From assembly GCA_012840075.1 (NCBI GenBank), contig DUMC01000049.1, positions 1-33,999 on the forward strand: DNA of 33,999 nucleotides. The letters run 5' to 3'. This DNA comes from Clostridiaceae bacterium (GTDB lineage Bacteria; Bacillota; Clostridia; Acetivibrionales; DUMC01). The position numbers were made by a program, and so were the translations under genes. Position 1 is the stretch's first letter. Every line of letters starts with the position of its first letter. Of this stretch, positions 8,774 through 18,026 are shown piece after piece. The notes below the pieces were generated by a model. That model was not told the DNA's origin and searched no databases. It worked only from the letters and a program-made list of their open reading frames with translations.

Positions 8774-8914
8774 GCTTGAAGAATTCAATTGCCTTTTTGT
8801 GGGTATAAAGCGTTTAAGTTTGTATAAGCTTTTTCATAGTGGTGGATAATCAAAATAAGCTTTTTACAAAGAATAACTAAAATTAATCAGATGATAGAAG
8901 GAGGAGTTTCTAAA

Positions 8915-9934
8915 ATGAAAAAGATTATTAATAAACCCGAAAACTTTGTAGATGAAGTTATGGAAGGTATAATACTTGCCTATGGAGACAAAGTAAAATT
9001 TTTGAATGGTGACAAAAGGATACTCTTATCAAATTATCCTGCAAAGGAAGGCAAAGTCGGCATTGTAACAGGAGGCGGAAGCGGGCACCTGCCGGTATTC
9101 CTCGGTTATGTAGGACAAGGTATGCTAGATGGTTGTGCAATTGGTAATGTATTTGCTTCTCCGTCTTCTCAAAAAATGGCTGATATGATTAGAGCATGTG
9201 ACCGTGGCAGCGGTGTATTATGTTTGTATGGGAATTACGGCGGAGATAATATGAATTTTGATATGGCTTGCGAAATGGTGGAATTTGACGGTATTGAAAC
9301 CAGAACGGTCCGTGTTAAAGACGATGTGGCTTCCAGTCCTAAGGAGACAGCGGATAAACGCAGAGGCGTGGCCGGAATGGTATATGCATTTAAAATAGCA
9401 GGAGCGGCTGCTGAAAGAATGATGACTTTGGATGAAGTAGCTGCAATTGCTCAAAAAACAGTGGACAATACAAGATCTATGGGAGTTGCTTTGTCAGCCT
9501 GCATAGTACCTGAAGTTGGAAAACCGACTTTTTCAATAAATGAAGACGAGATAGAAATCGGAATGGGCATCCATGGAGAAAAAGGAATCGAAGTTCGCAA
9601 AATGATGACTGCGGATGAAATTGCCCAAACTCTTCTTGACAGGATACTGGAGGACATGCCTTTGAATAGCGGTGACGAAGTATCTGTTATGGTAAACGGC
9701 TTGGGTGGCACGCCATTAGAAGAGCTATTAATAGTTTACAGGAAGGTCCATATGATGCTTGCTGAAAAAGGTATTTCAGTATACATGCCTCACATTGGTG
9801 AATTTGCAACTTCAATGGAGATGGCAGGTTTATCTTTGACCATATTAAAACTTGATGAACAATTAAAAGAGTTGTTGACAAGCCCTGCTAATACTCCTTT
9901 TTACACCAATGCAAATAAAATTCCTTTAAAATAA
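8915..9934 (+). CDS. dhaK: Dihydroxyacetone kinase-type subunit DhaK
   Basis: A 339-residue protein. GGGSGHLP at 53-60 contains the substrate-site His58, GNYGGDNMNF at 106-115 contains Asp111, and GMGIHGEKG contains His220. His220 matches the histidine that forms the covalent hemiaminal with dihydroxyacetone in known DhaK. Its partner DhaL is encoded 263 bp downstream. ATG 8915 is chosen because GAAGGAGGAG ends seven bases before it; ATG 8891 lies before that site. GHLP, IGNVFASPS and GNYGGD differ from the E. coli forms GHEP, PGEIFTSP and KNYTGD, so the sugar substrate may not be dihydroxyacetone. Confidence 0.85.
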   Translation: MKKIINKPENFVDEVMEGIILAYGDKVKFLNGDKRILLSNYPAKEGKVGIVTGGGSGHLPVFLGYVGQGMLDGCAIGNVFASPSSQKMADMIRACDRGSGVLCLYGNYGGDNMNFDMACEMVEFDGIETRTVRVKDDVASSPKETADKRRGVAGMVYAFKIAGAAAERMMTLDEVAAIAQKTVDNTRSMGVALSACIVPEVGKPTFSINEDEIEIGMGIHGEKGIEVRKMMTADEIAQTLLDRILEDMPLNSGDEVSVMVNGLGGTPLEELLIVYRKVHMMLAEKGISVYMPHIGEFATSMEMAGLSLTILKLDEQLKELLTSPANTPFYTNANKIPLK

Positions 9935-10197
9935 GAATGAAGAGCTTAAATAATAGCTGAGATAAAAATAGGGATGATGAAGGGAATACGGGGCACGGCT
10001 CTTTTTCTCTTGAAATGTAAAATGAAGAAAATAAACCGCAAATCGTCTCCGTATTGCTCATAACCGTCCCCGTGTTCCTTTTGGAAATGTCAAGGCATTT
10101 TATAATCTTATAACAGAAGCTGTAAAAGTGTTAAGGCATACTGAAAATAAAGTAGAACAGTAGAACATTATGAAAATTAAGTAGGAGGGAATGAAAT
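9935..10197. other. dhaK-dhaL spacer containing a palindromic repeat
   Basis: The two kinase subunit genes are usually close together, but here 263 bp separate them. The GGGGACG-type repeat occupies 9983-10078. The rest is AT-rich with no gene. The repeat probably entered an originally tighter operon; this is inference. Confidence 0.5.
9983..10078. repeat. GGGGACG-type palindromic repeat, copy 2
   Basis: GGAATACGGGGCACGG at 9983-9998 faces CCGTCCCCGTGTTCC at 10064-10078, an imperfect inverted repeat of a GGAACACGGGGACGG unit. A third, decayed unit, CGTCTCCGTATTGC, starts at 10044. The layout of units in opposite orientation resembles a REP/BIME pair. Confidence 0.6.
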
Positions 10198-10842
10198 ATG
10201 AGAGCATGTGATGTAAAAGAAATCTTTTCATATATAAGCGAAATAATGGCAAACAATAAAGATTATTTGATAGAACTGGATCAGCAAAACGGAGACGGGG
10301 ATTTGGGCATATCTATGAGTGCCGGCTTCAGTGAAGTTGCATCATATCTTAAAAATACTGATGAAAAGGATCTTGGCAAGTTATTTATGTCCTGCAGTTC
10401 AAAATTTAATGAAGCAGCTTCTTCTACACTTGGTACTATAATATCCCTTGGAATGATGGGAATGGCCAGAACTTTGAAGGGAAAAGAGGAGGCTAACATT
10501 TCAGAGGTTGTTGATGCATTGGAACAAGGTATACAAAGAATTATGGATAAAGCAAAATCAAAACCGGGAGAAAAAACTATTCTTGATGCTTTATATCCGG
10601 CTGTGGAAGCATTAAAAGCCAACAGTTCCCGTGGTGTAAAAGAAGCAACCAAAGCAGCGTATGAAGCTGCAGCTGCAGGTTCTGAGAATACAAGGAACAT
10701 GAAACCGGTTCATGGAAGAGCTGCTTATTATGGAGATAAAAGCATAGGTTTGTTGGATGGCGGCTCAGTTGCAGGAAAGTTTATTTTTGAAGGAATATAT
10801 AGATATTATTCCGAAAATTATAAGGACGATAGTGATAAGTAA
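10198..10842 (+). CDS. dhaL: Dihydroxyacetone kinase-type subunit DhaL
   Basis: A 214-residue ADP-binding kinase subunit. The Mg-nucleotide motif DQQNGDGDLG gives Asp28, Asp33 and Asp35, matching the three metal aspartates of DhaL. The helix region SSTLGTIISLGMMGMA and the C-terminal GRAAYYGDKSIGLLDGGSVAG are also typical. TAGGAGGG lies eight bases before the ATG. No DhaM phosphotransferase subunit is in the window, so whether the pair uses PEP through a remote DhaM or ATP is open. The two-subunit arrangement excludes the FakA-type fusion. Confidence 0.87.
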   Translation: MRACDVKEIFSYISEIMANNKDYLIELDQQNGDGDLGISMSAGFSEVASYLKNTDEKDLGKLFMSCSSKFNEAASSTLGTIISLGMMGMARTLKGKEEANISEVVDALEQGIQRIMDKAKSKPGEKTILDALYPAVEALKANSSRGVKEATKAAYEAAAAGSENTRNMKPVHGRAAYYGDKSIGLLDGGSVAGKFIFEGIYRYYSENYKDDSDK

Positions 10843-11280
10843 TTATATTGATAAGTGAATTTATTTAGTTAAAAGTGATAAATAAATTATTTAGTTAAAC
10901 TCACCGAAATTCAAGTAATAATGAATATGAGGAGTGTCTCCATATTTTATCGATAATTACGTTCATTGTTTAAGGAGTTTACAAGAGTTTAACATGTGTA
11001 TTTTAACATAAATTTTTTGCAACAAGATTTTAGCGCAATTTTTAAAATAAAATATCATTACAATAGCAGAACGCCTTTTTAAAAATAGAATATCTTAAAC
11101 AATAGAAATATAAAAGAAATATATAGAAATTTTAAAGAAATGTAAACAAGGAAATTATCTATAGCAACATTGATTTATAATCAGCAAACAAATAATCGGC
11201 AAACAAGTTGAATGTTAGAATTATATGAGGTAAAATCTATAGCTGGTTTGAGTTTAGCGTTTTTAGAAAGGAGACACTTT
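10843..11280. other. AT-rich gap before the regulator gene
   Basis: About 440 bp with no gene seen. The first 60 bp repeat GATAAGT and TTATTTAGTTAAA words (degenerate direct duplications). A 23-codon in-frame extension of the regulator starting at 11212 is not used here because it has no ribosome binding site. Confidence 0.45.
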
Positions 11281-12972
11281 ATGGCTACTGCTACGATTTT
11301 AGGTAGTGTTGTAGATCTGGTGAAACAAATGGGGGAAAAGCTGTCAAAAATCCTGGATACTGATGTGTTAATTGTGGATAATAATTTCAATATAATTAGT
11401 GAAACGAACAGGTATTTTGTGCAGCATTCAAAAGTAATCATGGATTCAATGATAGGACAGGTCATTGTAAACCAGGAAAGCCTTGTAGTTGCTGATAAAA
11501 ATGAATTCTTTATTTGTCAGAAGTGTGTGGATTTCAATGAATGTCAAGTTACGGGATTTATTGGTGTGCCAATTTTTTACGTGGACAGGGTCATAGGGGC
11601 TGTTGCTCTCATTTTTCCAAGGCATAGGGCAAAGGATCTTCTGCAACATTCAGATGTCATAATTTCTTTTATTAAATATATTATATTAGAAGATTTAGTT
11701 GAAAAGATTCCCCAAAAGAATGAACTGGTTGAATTAGTGCAAATTATTAACGAAAGAGAGCACATGCTGGATAATTTGTCTGATGCTGTCGTGCTTACTG
11801 ATGAATTTGGCGTAATAAAATATTACAATAAACAATTTGAAAATATGGTTGGATTGGAAAAAAAGTGCATTAACGAACGCATACAAAAAGTTATACCTCA
11901 CAATATAGTATTGGATTATTTTGAATCACGGCATGAATATGATAATCAAAAAGTACTGATAGAATGGGGAGAACAGACTTTTTACGGCTTTGTGTCTTGT
12001 AGAGCAATACAACTTGATGAAAAAAGACGCGGTGTTTTGTTTATTTTTAAGACGGTAGTCGATGTAATTCAGAATGCAAGAGCTGTACAAAAAGGTTCAA
12101 AAGTAACACTTCAGTGGTTGAAGGATTGGCTGTTTACGGATGATATATTGGATAAGGCTAAAGCACTTGCAGTTACAGATGATATAATACTTATAAAAGG
12201 GAAAAGTGCAAATTTAAATGAAATACTTGCAAAGGGAATTTGTAATTTCTCAAACCGTAATCTTCAAGGATTGACAATTATAAAATGCGACAGTATTTAT
12301 AAAGAGCATTTGGAACATTATGTTTTTGGGGAATTTGGAGAAATTCAAAAATCAGATAAAGGGACTATTTTTATCAGCAATATAGAAACTATGCCCTTAT
12401 ATTTGCAAAAATATTTACTGGATTTTATTAAGTATGGTCAAATTAGACATGAAAATATGAAACCGATCAAAAGTGATGTAAGATTTATATTTTCTACCAC
12501 GGTAGATCTTATGGAAATGGTTCGGAAGGGATTGTTCCTGGAAGAGCTATATTATCGAATTACTGAAAATGTAATTGAAATACCCCCTTTACAGCATAAT
12601 AAGGATGTACTGTATAGTATGATAACCGCTGGTTTTGATTTTTATAAGAAGAAATATGAGAAGCATAATGTATCTTTATCAAAAGAAGCTGTAGATTATC
12701 TATGTTCTTTAGATTGGCAAAATGATACTTCAAAGATTAATATGCTTTTAGAACAGATTGTGGCACGTTATGATGGTACAGTGGGAGTTGACGATATAAC
12801 TGCCTTGAATTTATTGGAAGATGAAAAGGAAGTTATGATGTCAATCGAAGAAATTGAAAAGCAAAAAATTAAGAAACTGCTTGAAGAAGGATATAAAAAG
12901 ACTGAAATATCAAATATGCTTGGTATCAGCCGGGCAACTTTGTATAGAAAGATTGAGGAATATGGTTTGTAA
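11281..12972 (+). CDS. DhaR-like PAS/AAA+/Fis regulator with a degenerate AAA+ domain
   Basis: A 563-residue protein. Residues 1-140 form a GAF-like sensor with a CxxC-x5-C cluster (Cys79, 82, 88); about 163-267 is a PAS domain (MLDNLSDAVVLTDEFGVIKYYN); about 282-440 follows the sigma-54 activator AAA+ domain; 522-563 is a Fis-type helix-turn-helix (KTEISNMLGISRATLYRKI). The AAA+ part is degenerate: the Walker A position reads IKGKSANLNE, Walker B reads TIFISN without acidic residues, and the GAFTGA loop is deleted, although EELYYRI survives. It probably binds DNA without ATP hydrolysis or sigma-54 contact. Its position after dhaKL suggests it controls them, as E. coli DhaR does. ATG 11281 has AAAGGAG seven bases upstream. 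Confidence 0.82.
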   Translation: MATATILGSVVDLVKQMGEKLSKILDTDVLIVDNNFNIISETNRYFVQHSKVIMDSMIGQVIVNQESLVVADKNEFFICQKCVDFNECQVTGFIGVPIFYVDRVIGAVALIFPRHRAKDLLQHSDVIISFIKYIILEDLVEKIPQKNELVELVQIINEREHMLDNLSDAVVLTDEFGVIKYYNKQFENMVGLEKKCINERIQKVIPHNIVLDYFESRHEYDNQKVLIEWGEQTFYGFVSCRAIQLDEKRRGVLFIFKTVVDVIQNARAVQKGSKVTLQWLKDWLFTDDILDKAKALAVTDDIILIKGKSANLNEILAKGICNFSNRNLQGLTIIKCDSIYKEHLEHYVFGEFGEIQKSDKGTIFISNIETMPLYLQKYLLDFIKYGQIRHENMKPIKSDVRFIFSTTVDLMEMVRKGLFLEELYYRITENVIEIPPLQHNKDVLYSMITAGFDFYKKKYEKHNVSLSKEAVDYLCSLDWQNDTSKINMLLEQIVARYDGTVGVDDITALNLLEDEKEVMMSIEEIEKQKIKKLLEEGYKKTEISNMLGISRATLYRKIEEYGL

Positions 12973-13057
12973 TAAGTTTGATATAATTTGTTTATTCTGC
13001 TATTAAATAGGGTAATGAAATAAAAAGAATAGCATTACTTTTAGGCGAGGTATATTA

Positions 13058-13849
13058 TTGTATATGAATATTGAACTAATCAGAAAAAAAACCGGTTTTA
13101 TATGTGATATGGATGGTGTCCTGTATCATGGCAATTATTTGCTCAAGGGAGCGTCGGAATTTGTAAACTGGTTGAAGTCCGAAAATAAAAAATTTCTGTT
13201 TCTGACAAATAGCAGTGAACGTTCACCAAAAGAACTGGCGCAAAAGCTTGCCAGACTTGGATTGGAAGTAGATGAAAGCCATTTTTATACCAGCGCTCTG
13301 GCTACAGCAAGTTTCCTTGCAAGTCAATGCCCGGGAGGAAGTGCTTTCGTTATAGGTGAAGCTGGACTTATTAATGCCTTGTACGATGCAGGATTTTCCA
13401 TGAATGATGTGAATCCTGATTACGTTGTAGTCGGAGAAACGAGGTCATATAGTTATGAAAGAATAGAACGTGCGGTTTTTCTTGTTCAGAGGGGAGCAAA
13501 ACTGATTGGAACAAACCCTGACCTTACAGGACCCAGTGAAAAAGGAATAGTGCCTGCAACCAGGGCTTTAATAGCCCCTATAGAATTGGCTACAGGCAAA
13601 AAAGCTTATTTTGTGGGAAAGCCAAATCCCTTGATGATGAGAGTAGGGCTAAAGCGTTTAGGATGTAGAAGCGAAGATACTGTAATTATCGGAGATAGAA
13701 TGGATACCGATATCATTGCAGGTATTGAATCTGAAATTGATACGGTACTTGTATTAAGTGGAGTAACTAATATGGATAATATAAATGATTTTCCTTACAG
13801 ACCCAAATACATCCTGAACGATGTAGGAGATATAGTAAAAGGGTTATAG
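13058..13849 (+). CDS. HAD-IIA family sugar phosphatase (NagD type)
   Basis: A 263-residue cytoplasmic phosphatase. Motif I is DMDGVLYHG with nucleophile Asp17 and acid Asp19; motif II is FLFLTNSS near residue 50; VGKPNP carries the motif III lysine; motif IV is IIGDRMDTDI. The cap between motifs II and III is the C2 type. The family removes phosphate from small sugar or glycol phosphates. TTG 13058 is preferred because GGCGAGG ends seven bases before it; ATG 13064 is the alternative, 13 bases away. It lies downstream of dhaKL and the regulator and may act on a product of that pathway, but this is only context. Confidence 0.85.
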   Translation: MYMNIELIRKKTGFICDMDGVLYHGNYLLKGASEFVNWLKSENKKFLFLTNSSERSPKELAQKLARLGLEVDESHFYTSALATASFLASQCPGGSAFVIGEAGLINALYDAGFSMNDVNPDYVVVGETRSYSYERIERAVFLVQRGAKLIGTNPDLTGPSEKGIVPATRALIAPIELATGKKAYFVGKPNPLMMRVGLKRLGCRSEDTVIIGDRMDTDIIAGIESEIDTVLVLSGVTNMDNINDFPYRPKYILNDVGDIVKGL

Positions 13850-14023
13850 TAAGGTCAAGTTGGCAGCCATGGGTATATTTATTTAACTTCCACAGGTATA
13901 ATTTTTATTCTTATATACGAAATAAATAAGACAGGACAATATATGGTATATGATGACACAAGGTTAGATAAAGACAGGATTAAATGATGGTTCAGCACCC
14001 AATGGTTATCGAATAGTAATTAA

Positions 14024-14063
14024 AAAATCCACATAGTATTTTTTCAATAACTATGTGGATTTT
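14024..14063. terminator. Bidirectional terminator between convergent genes
   Basis: AAAATCCACATAGT at 14024-14037 pairs perfectly over 14 bp with ACTATGTGGATTTT at 14050-14063. T-rich sequence follows on both strands. It serves the HAD gene on the plus strand and the PIG-L gene on the minus strand. Confidence 0.8.
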
Positions 14064-14119
14064 GTTTACCCTTTCTAACTTATAATCGTATCATGATTTG
14101 TTTTATCAATACATTGGTT

Positions 14120-14938
14120 TTAAAAAGGAAAATACCCGGATAATTGCTCTCTGGTAGGTTGCGCTCCATACTCACTTATTTCAAAAGCTTCTATATATTT
14201 AACCTTGCTACCTTTTTCTTCACCGTAACGTTCTATCAATTTGTGGCGATATTTGTCGGCTAAAAGGCTGTAATAAGCACCTCGCTTTTCGGACAGCCAT
14301 TGTAACCTTTTGCTTTTGTCAGCAGGAACTTCATTTTCGTAATTATCAACCCACGGCAACCACTCATAAAATTGAGATTTATGGCAATCCAGTATTTTCA
14401 TTTTTGTTTCAAATACATCATCAATATCCACAACAATAGTTGGCTCAAACGGAACAGGTTTATTAAAATCATCTGCTACATACATAATAACAGGACAATA
14501 TCTTAATGGCGGCACATCTGGACAAACATGAGGTACCATCAATAGGTATGAAGCATCTTGTAATAAAATGGACGTGCGACGATGATCAGTATGATAATCA
14601 TTTAATCTTGGTGCAAATATGATATCCGGCTGAAATTTCCTAATTATACGGATTAGTTTATCGCGGTTGGTTATATCGGCCTCCAAGTAACCATCATTAT
14701 TATCCATTATTTCATATTCAAAACCTGCTACTTCACAAGCGGCTTTAACCTCCAAAGCTCTCACTTTGGCAATTTCTTCTTTGCTTAGCTTATGATGACC
14801 TGCATTTCCGTTAGTTGTATAAACGTACTTAACAACATGTCCCAACTTTCTATATTTAACACATGTACCTCCCGTGGTTAGCTCACAGTCATCAGGATGA
14901 GCACCCAATACCATAATTCTTAATTTATCCTTTTGCAT
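14120..14938 (-). CDS. PIG-L/LmbE family deacetylase
   Basis: A 272-residue protein with the zinc motif AHPDD at 13-17 near the N-terminus and a second zinc-ligand segment DYHTDH at about 114-119. Such enzymes remove an N-acetyl group from GlcNAc-linked molecules, for example in bacillithiol, mycothiol or glycan metabolism. CGGAGG lies eight bases before the ATG on the minus strand. It is a single gene bounded by the bidirectional terminator downstream. The substrate cannot be assigned; no bshA or bshC homologue is nearby. Confidence 0.85.
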   Translation of the reverse strand: MQKDKLRIMVLGAHPDDCELTTGGTCVKYRKLGHVVKYVYTTNGNAGHHKLSKEEIAKVRALEVKAACEVAGFEYEIMDNNDGYLEADITNRDKLIRIIRKFQPDIIFAPRLNDYHTDHRRTSILLQDASYLLMVPHVCPDVPPLRYCPVIMYVADDFNKPVPFEPTIVVDIDDVFETKMKILDCHKSQFYEWLPWVDNYENEVPADKSKRLQWLSEKRGAYYSLLADKYRHKLIERYGEEKGSKVKYIEAFEISEYGAQPTREQLSGYFPF

Positions 14939-15215
14939 AATATTTGCCTCCGATTAAATGTATTATAATGTATTATTTTTAAGTATTGTTTTAGCAAGCG
15001 CATTGCTGTTATTACAATTTCAATATAGTTTAAATCTTATATTTTTGGAAGAGTAAATTTAAAACAATTTTAATTTAATATATTTATTTAATTTTATATA
15101 ATTATTATAATTATTAGCATAAATATATCTTGGGTATATAATATAATTGAAAAAGTTTAATGCTGAAAATCAAAAGTAACTTTTAAAACTTATTCTGATA
15201 TAAGAGGTGTATCAA

Positions 15216-15839
15216 GTGCGTGAAGTGAAAGTGAAATCTGTTATACCTGTCTACCTGGTTGGAGTGGCATGGCTTTTATGCGCAATAATGCTTCCGATGT
15301 ATAGGTGGTATGATTGGTCGATAGCTTCGGTAGCTTCTTTTTTGGTTTATAAAATAGGTAATAAAATATTCAAACCAAAAACGGTTTTGGTTGAAAAAGA
15401 ACCGGAACCTATTAATACGGGCAATAAAGAATTGGATGAAGTTTTAACTGCCGGTACTGCATATATGGCGGAGCTTAATACTTTAAACTTGAATATCCCT
15501 AATGAGCAGGTTAATAAGAAAATAGATGAAATGATGAGTATTGCAAAGGAAATTTTCGATTTCATAACTAAAAATCCTACAGAAGTACGACAGATAAGAA
15601 AATTTATGAATTATTACCTGCCTACGACAATAAATTTGCTCAAAGAGTATGATGAATTCAGAAAACAGGAAACAAAAAGTGAAAGTATTATAGAAACAAT
15701 GAAGAAAATCGAGAGAGTTTTGGGCACCATAGTTGTTGCTTTTAAAAAGACATTGGATGATTTATACAAAAATAAGGCTTTGAATATTTCTGTTGATATT
15801 GAAGTATTGGAAAGAATAATTAAAGAAGAAAACCTGTAA
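15216..15839 (+). CDS. xpaC: XpaC-like protein (5-bromo-4-chloroindolyl phosphate hydrolysis family)
   Basis: A 207-residue membrane-anchored protein. Two hydrophobic segments (VIPVYLVGVAWLLCAIML and a second near residues 33-47) are followed by a charged helical region with LDEVLTAGTAYMAELN and a tetratricopeptide-like helical tail (VRQIRKFMNYYLPTTINLLKEYDEF) typical of the XpaC family. In Bacillus xpaC neighbours a TelA-family gene, as here. GTG 15216 is chosen because AGAGGTG lies six bases upstream; GTG 15207 would overlap it. The function is unknown despite the family name; an envelope or stress role is inferred from the cassette. Confidence 0.75.
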   Translation: MREVKVKSVIPVYLVGVAWLLCAIMLPMYRWYDWSIASVASFLVYKIGNKIFKPKTVLVEKEPEPINTGNKELDEVLTAGTAYMAELNTLNLNIPNEQVNKKIDEMMSIAKEIFDFITKNPTEVRQIRKFMNYYLPTTINLLKEYDEFRKQETKSESIIETMKKIERVLGTIVVAFKKTLDDLYKNKALNISVDIEVLERIIKEENL

Positions 15840-16132
15840 AAAGGCGTTATAATTTGTTATAATTTGATTAGGATTTATAATATGTATCAAGGTATTGAAA
15901 TTGTATTTGTGCTGAAGCTACAAATTACACTGAAGCTACAACTTGCATTAAAGCCGTGATTTATCCGTGATTTATGCTGAAACTATGTATGTAAGAACCA
16001 TGATATGTAAAAAACTATGATTTGCGATGATTTATATTGAATTTTCATTAAAATAGATGGATAACTTATAATCTAAAAAGATAACCTATAATTGGCAAAG
16101 GTAATATATAATAGGTAAAGGTGGAATGATTG
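15840..16132. other. Intergenic region of degenerate short repeats
   Basis: Words such as CTGAAGCTACAA, CGTGATTTAT, ATGATTTGCGATGATTTATA and ATAACCTATAAT occur two or three times each with small changes. No gene, hairpin terminator or clear promoter was seen. The xpaC and telA genes may still be co-transcribed. Confidence 0.45.
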
Positions 16133-17302
16133 ATGGATAAAAACAATAATGAACGAATAGTGCCTGAGTTGATTTTAAATTCTCAACCTGCAAGCTTTAC
16201 TCTGGAGAATAACGTGGTAAATGTACTAAAGGCAGAACCTGTTTCAGAAACTGCAAGTATTGAAAACATAGGATTTTCTGAACAGGAGAAGGCAGTGGTA
16301 AAAGAGTTTGCTAAAAAGATAGATATTACTGATTCAACTCAAATATTGCAGTATGGCAGTCCAGCTCAAAAGAAAATAGCGGATTTTTCCGAAAGTGCTC
16401 TTTCTAATGTTCGTACAAAGGACTTGGATGAAGTAGGAAGGATTATCAGCGATCTTGTAGTAAAACTTAAAGGATTTGCTATAGAAGATGAGCCCAAGGG
16501 ATTTATGGGAATTTTTAAGAGAACCGGAAAGCAGATAAGCCGTCTCAAGGCTCAGTATAATACTATAGAAAAAAACATTGACGAAATATGTGAATCACTT
16601 GAGAAACATAAAATAACTTTATTGAAAGATATTACCATGCTGGATAAGATGTACGAAATGAATCTTGCCTACTATAAGGAACTGAGTATGTATATTATGG
16701 CAGGACGTGAAAAGCTTAAAGAGGTTCTAAGTAAGGAACTTCCGGCATTGCAGGAGAAAGCAAGGAAAAGCGGAAGACCTGAAGATGCTCAAGCTGCGAA
16801 CTATTTGGCTGATATGTGCAATAGATTTGAAAAAAGACTTCACGACTTGGAACTTACTCGTACCATATGTGTACAGATGGGTCCTCAGATACGTATGCTT
16901 CAAAGTACAAACAGTATTATGTTGGAAAAAATCCAGACTTCTCTTGTCAATACGATTCCATTATGGAAGAATCAAATGGTGCTTGCACTGGGAATTGTCC
17001 ATTCTAAAAGAGCTATGGAGGCTCAGCGTCAGGTTACTGATATAACGAATAATTTATTGCGTAAGAACGCTGAGATGCTTAAGACCCATACAATTGATGT
17101 TGCAAGAGAAGCCGAACGTGGAATAGTGGATATAGAAACTTTGAAGCAAACGAACCAGTCTTTAATAGAAACTCTTGATGAAGTTTTGAGCATTCAGCAT
17201 GAAGGTAGAATGAAGCGCCTTGAAGCTGAAAAAGAATTGATTCGCATAGAAAATGAATTGAAGAACAAGCTTTTGTCAATCAGGGATTCAGCAAATGGCT
17301 GA
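16133..17302 (+). CDS. telA: TelA family protein (toxic anion resistance)
   Basis: A soluble, strongly helical protein of 389 residues. The region from about 120 to 370 matches the TelA family: GFMGIFKRTGKQISRLKAQY, DITMLDKMYEMNLAYYKELSMYIMAG, MLQSTNSIMLEKIQTSLVNTIPLWKNQMVLALG and the closing repeats with a coiled-coil tail. The family was named from tellurite resistance; its biochemical role is unresolved and it is often linked to envelope stress. AAAGGTGG lies eight bases before ATG 16133. xpaC lies upstream and the LemA-like gene follows after about 90 bp. Confidence 0.88.
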   Translation: MDKNNNERIVPELILNSQPASFTLENNVVNVLKAEPVSETASIENIGFSEQEKAVVKEFAKKIDITDSTQILQYGSPAQKKIADFSESALSNVRTKDLDEVGRIISDLVVKLKGFAIEDEPKGFMGIFKRTGKQISRLKAQYNTIEKNIDEICESLEKHKITLLKDITMLDKMYEMNLAYYKELSMYIMAGREKLKEVLSKELPALQEKARKSGRPEDAQAANYLADMCNRFEKRLHDLELTRTICVQMGPQIRMLQSTNSIMLEKIQTSLVNTIPLWKNQMVLALGIVHSKRAMEAQRQVTDITNNLLRKNAEMLKTHTIDVAREAERGIVDIETLKQTNQSLIETLDEVLSIQHEGRMKRLEAEKELIRIENELKNKLLSIRDSANG

Positions 17303-17390
17303 CATCATTTAATATGTAAATAATTGATCTTACTAACTTGGAAATAAGTGAATAATTCAAGCCTGACCCTATAAAGAAAGGATGAGGGTT

Positions 17391-17930
17391 TTGCGAAAAA
17401 GGGCAACTGCATGGACAATTACTATATTAATTATTATATTATCTACTATAATTAGCGGGGGTTCGTCGTTAAATAAGTTAAGACAGGAAACAATAGATAT
17501 TTTCTATTTGGGAGAAAAGATGAATGGTGTGGGTATACAGCATGATCTAAATATGATAATGACTAATTCCGTCAATCTTACCGTAGTTGCCGGAAGATAT
17601 CTTGGTCAAGGTCATGAACTTATACAAAAAGTCCTTAATGCTCGGGATGCCTTAAATAAAGCTGAAACTCCGGGAGAAAAATATGATGCGGCCCAGGAGC
17701 TGTTGAGTTCTGTTACAGAATTATATACTTATCTTGGCAATATGGAACTGAAGGAGAAAGATCAGAACTTCCGTGAGAGTTTGTATGCTGAAATAAATTC
17801 CCATAATATTAAAATATCACGCAGTACTTATAATCAATATGCCAGGAAGTTTAACAATTTATTGAATACTTTTCCTGCAAATATCTTGAGTAAAGTTGCT
17901 TTTATTCGTCCTGTGGAGTTATATGAATGA
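17391..17930 (+). CDS. LemA-like membrane protein
   Basis: A 179-residue protein with one N-terminal membrane helix (TITILIIILSTIISGG) and a mostly helical outer domain. The final part, NQYARKFNNLLNTFPANILSKVAFIRPVELYE, matches the end of LemA-family proteins; the first half is only weakly similar. TTG 17391 is preferred: the ATG at 17382 directly touches the GAAAGG ribosome binding site. The next gene encodes a TPM-domain protein, a common partner of LemA genes. The exact function is unknown. Confidence 0.65.
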   Translation: MRKRATAWTITILIIILSTIISGGSSLNKLRQETIDIFYLGEKMNGVGIQHDLNMIMTNSVNLTVVAGRYLGQGHELIQKVLNARDALNKAETPGEKYDAAQELLSSVTELYTYLGNMELKEKDQNFRESLYAEINSHNIKISRSTYNQYARKFNNLLNTFPANILSKVAFIRPVELYE

Positions 17931-18026
17931 GTAGTATAAATAATATAAATGAGCAATATAAATGAGTTATATAGTTATAATAATAGGAGGCAGTAAACTT
18001 TTTACAACGGGAGAGCTTATGAAAAG

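Noticed and set aside
8762-8775. Possible sigma-54 promoter (GG at 8763, GC at 8774) before dhaK, suggested by the nearby enhancer-binding-like regulator
   Set aside because: GG and GC are 9 bases apart, not the required 10, the rest of the consensus is poor, and the regulator lacks the GAFTGA loop. A sigma-A-type promoter overlaps it.
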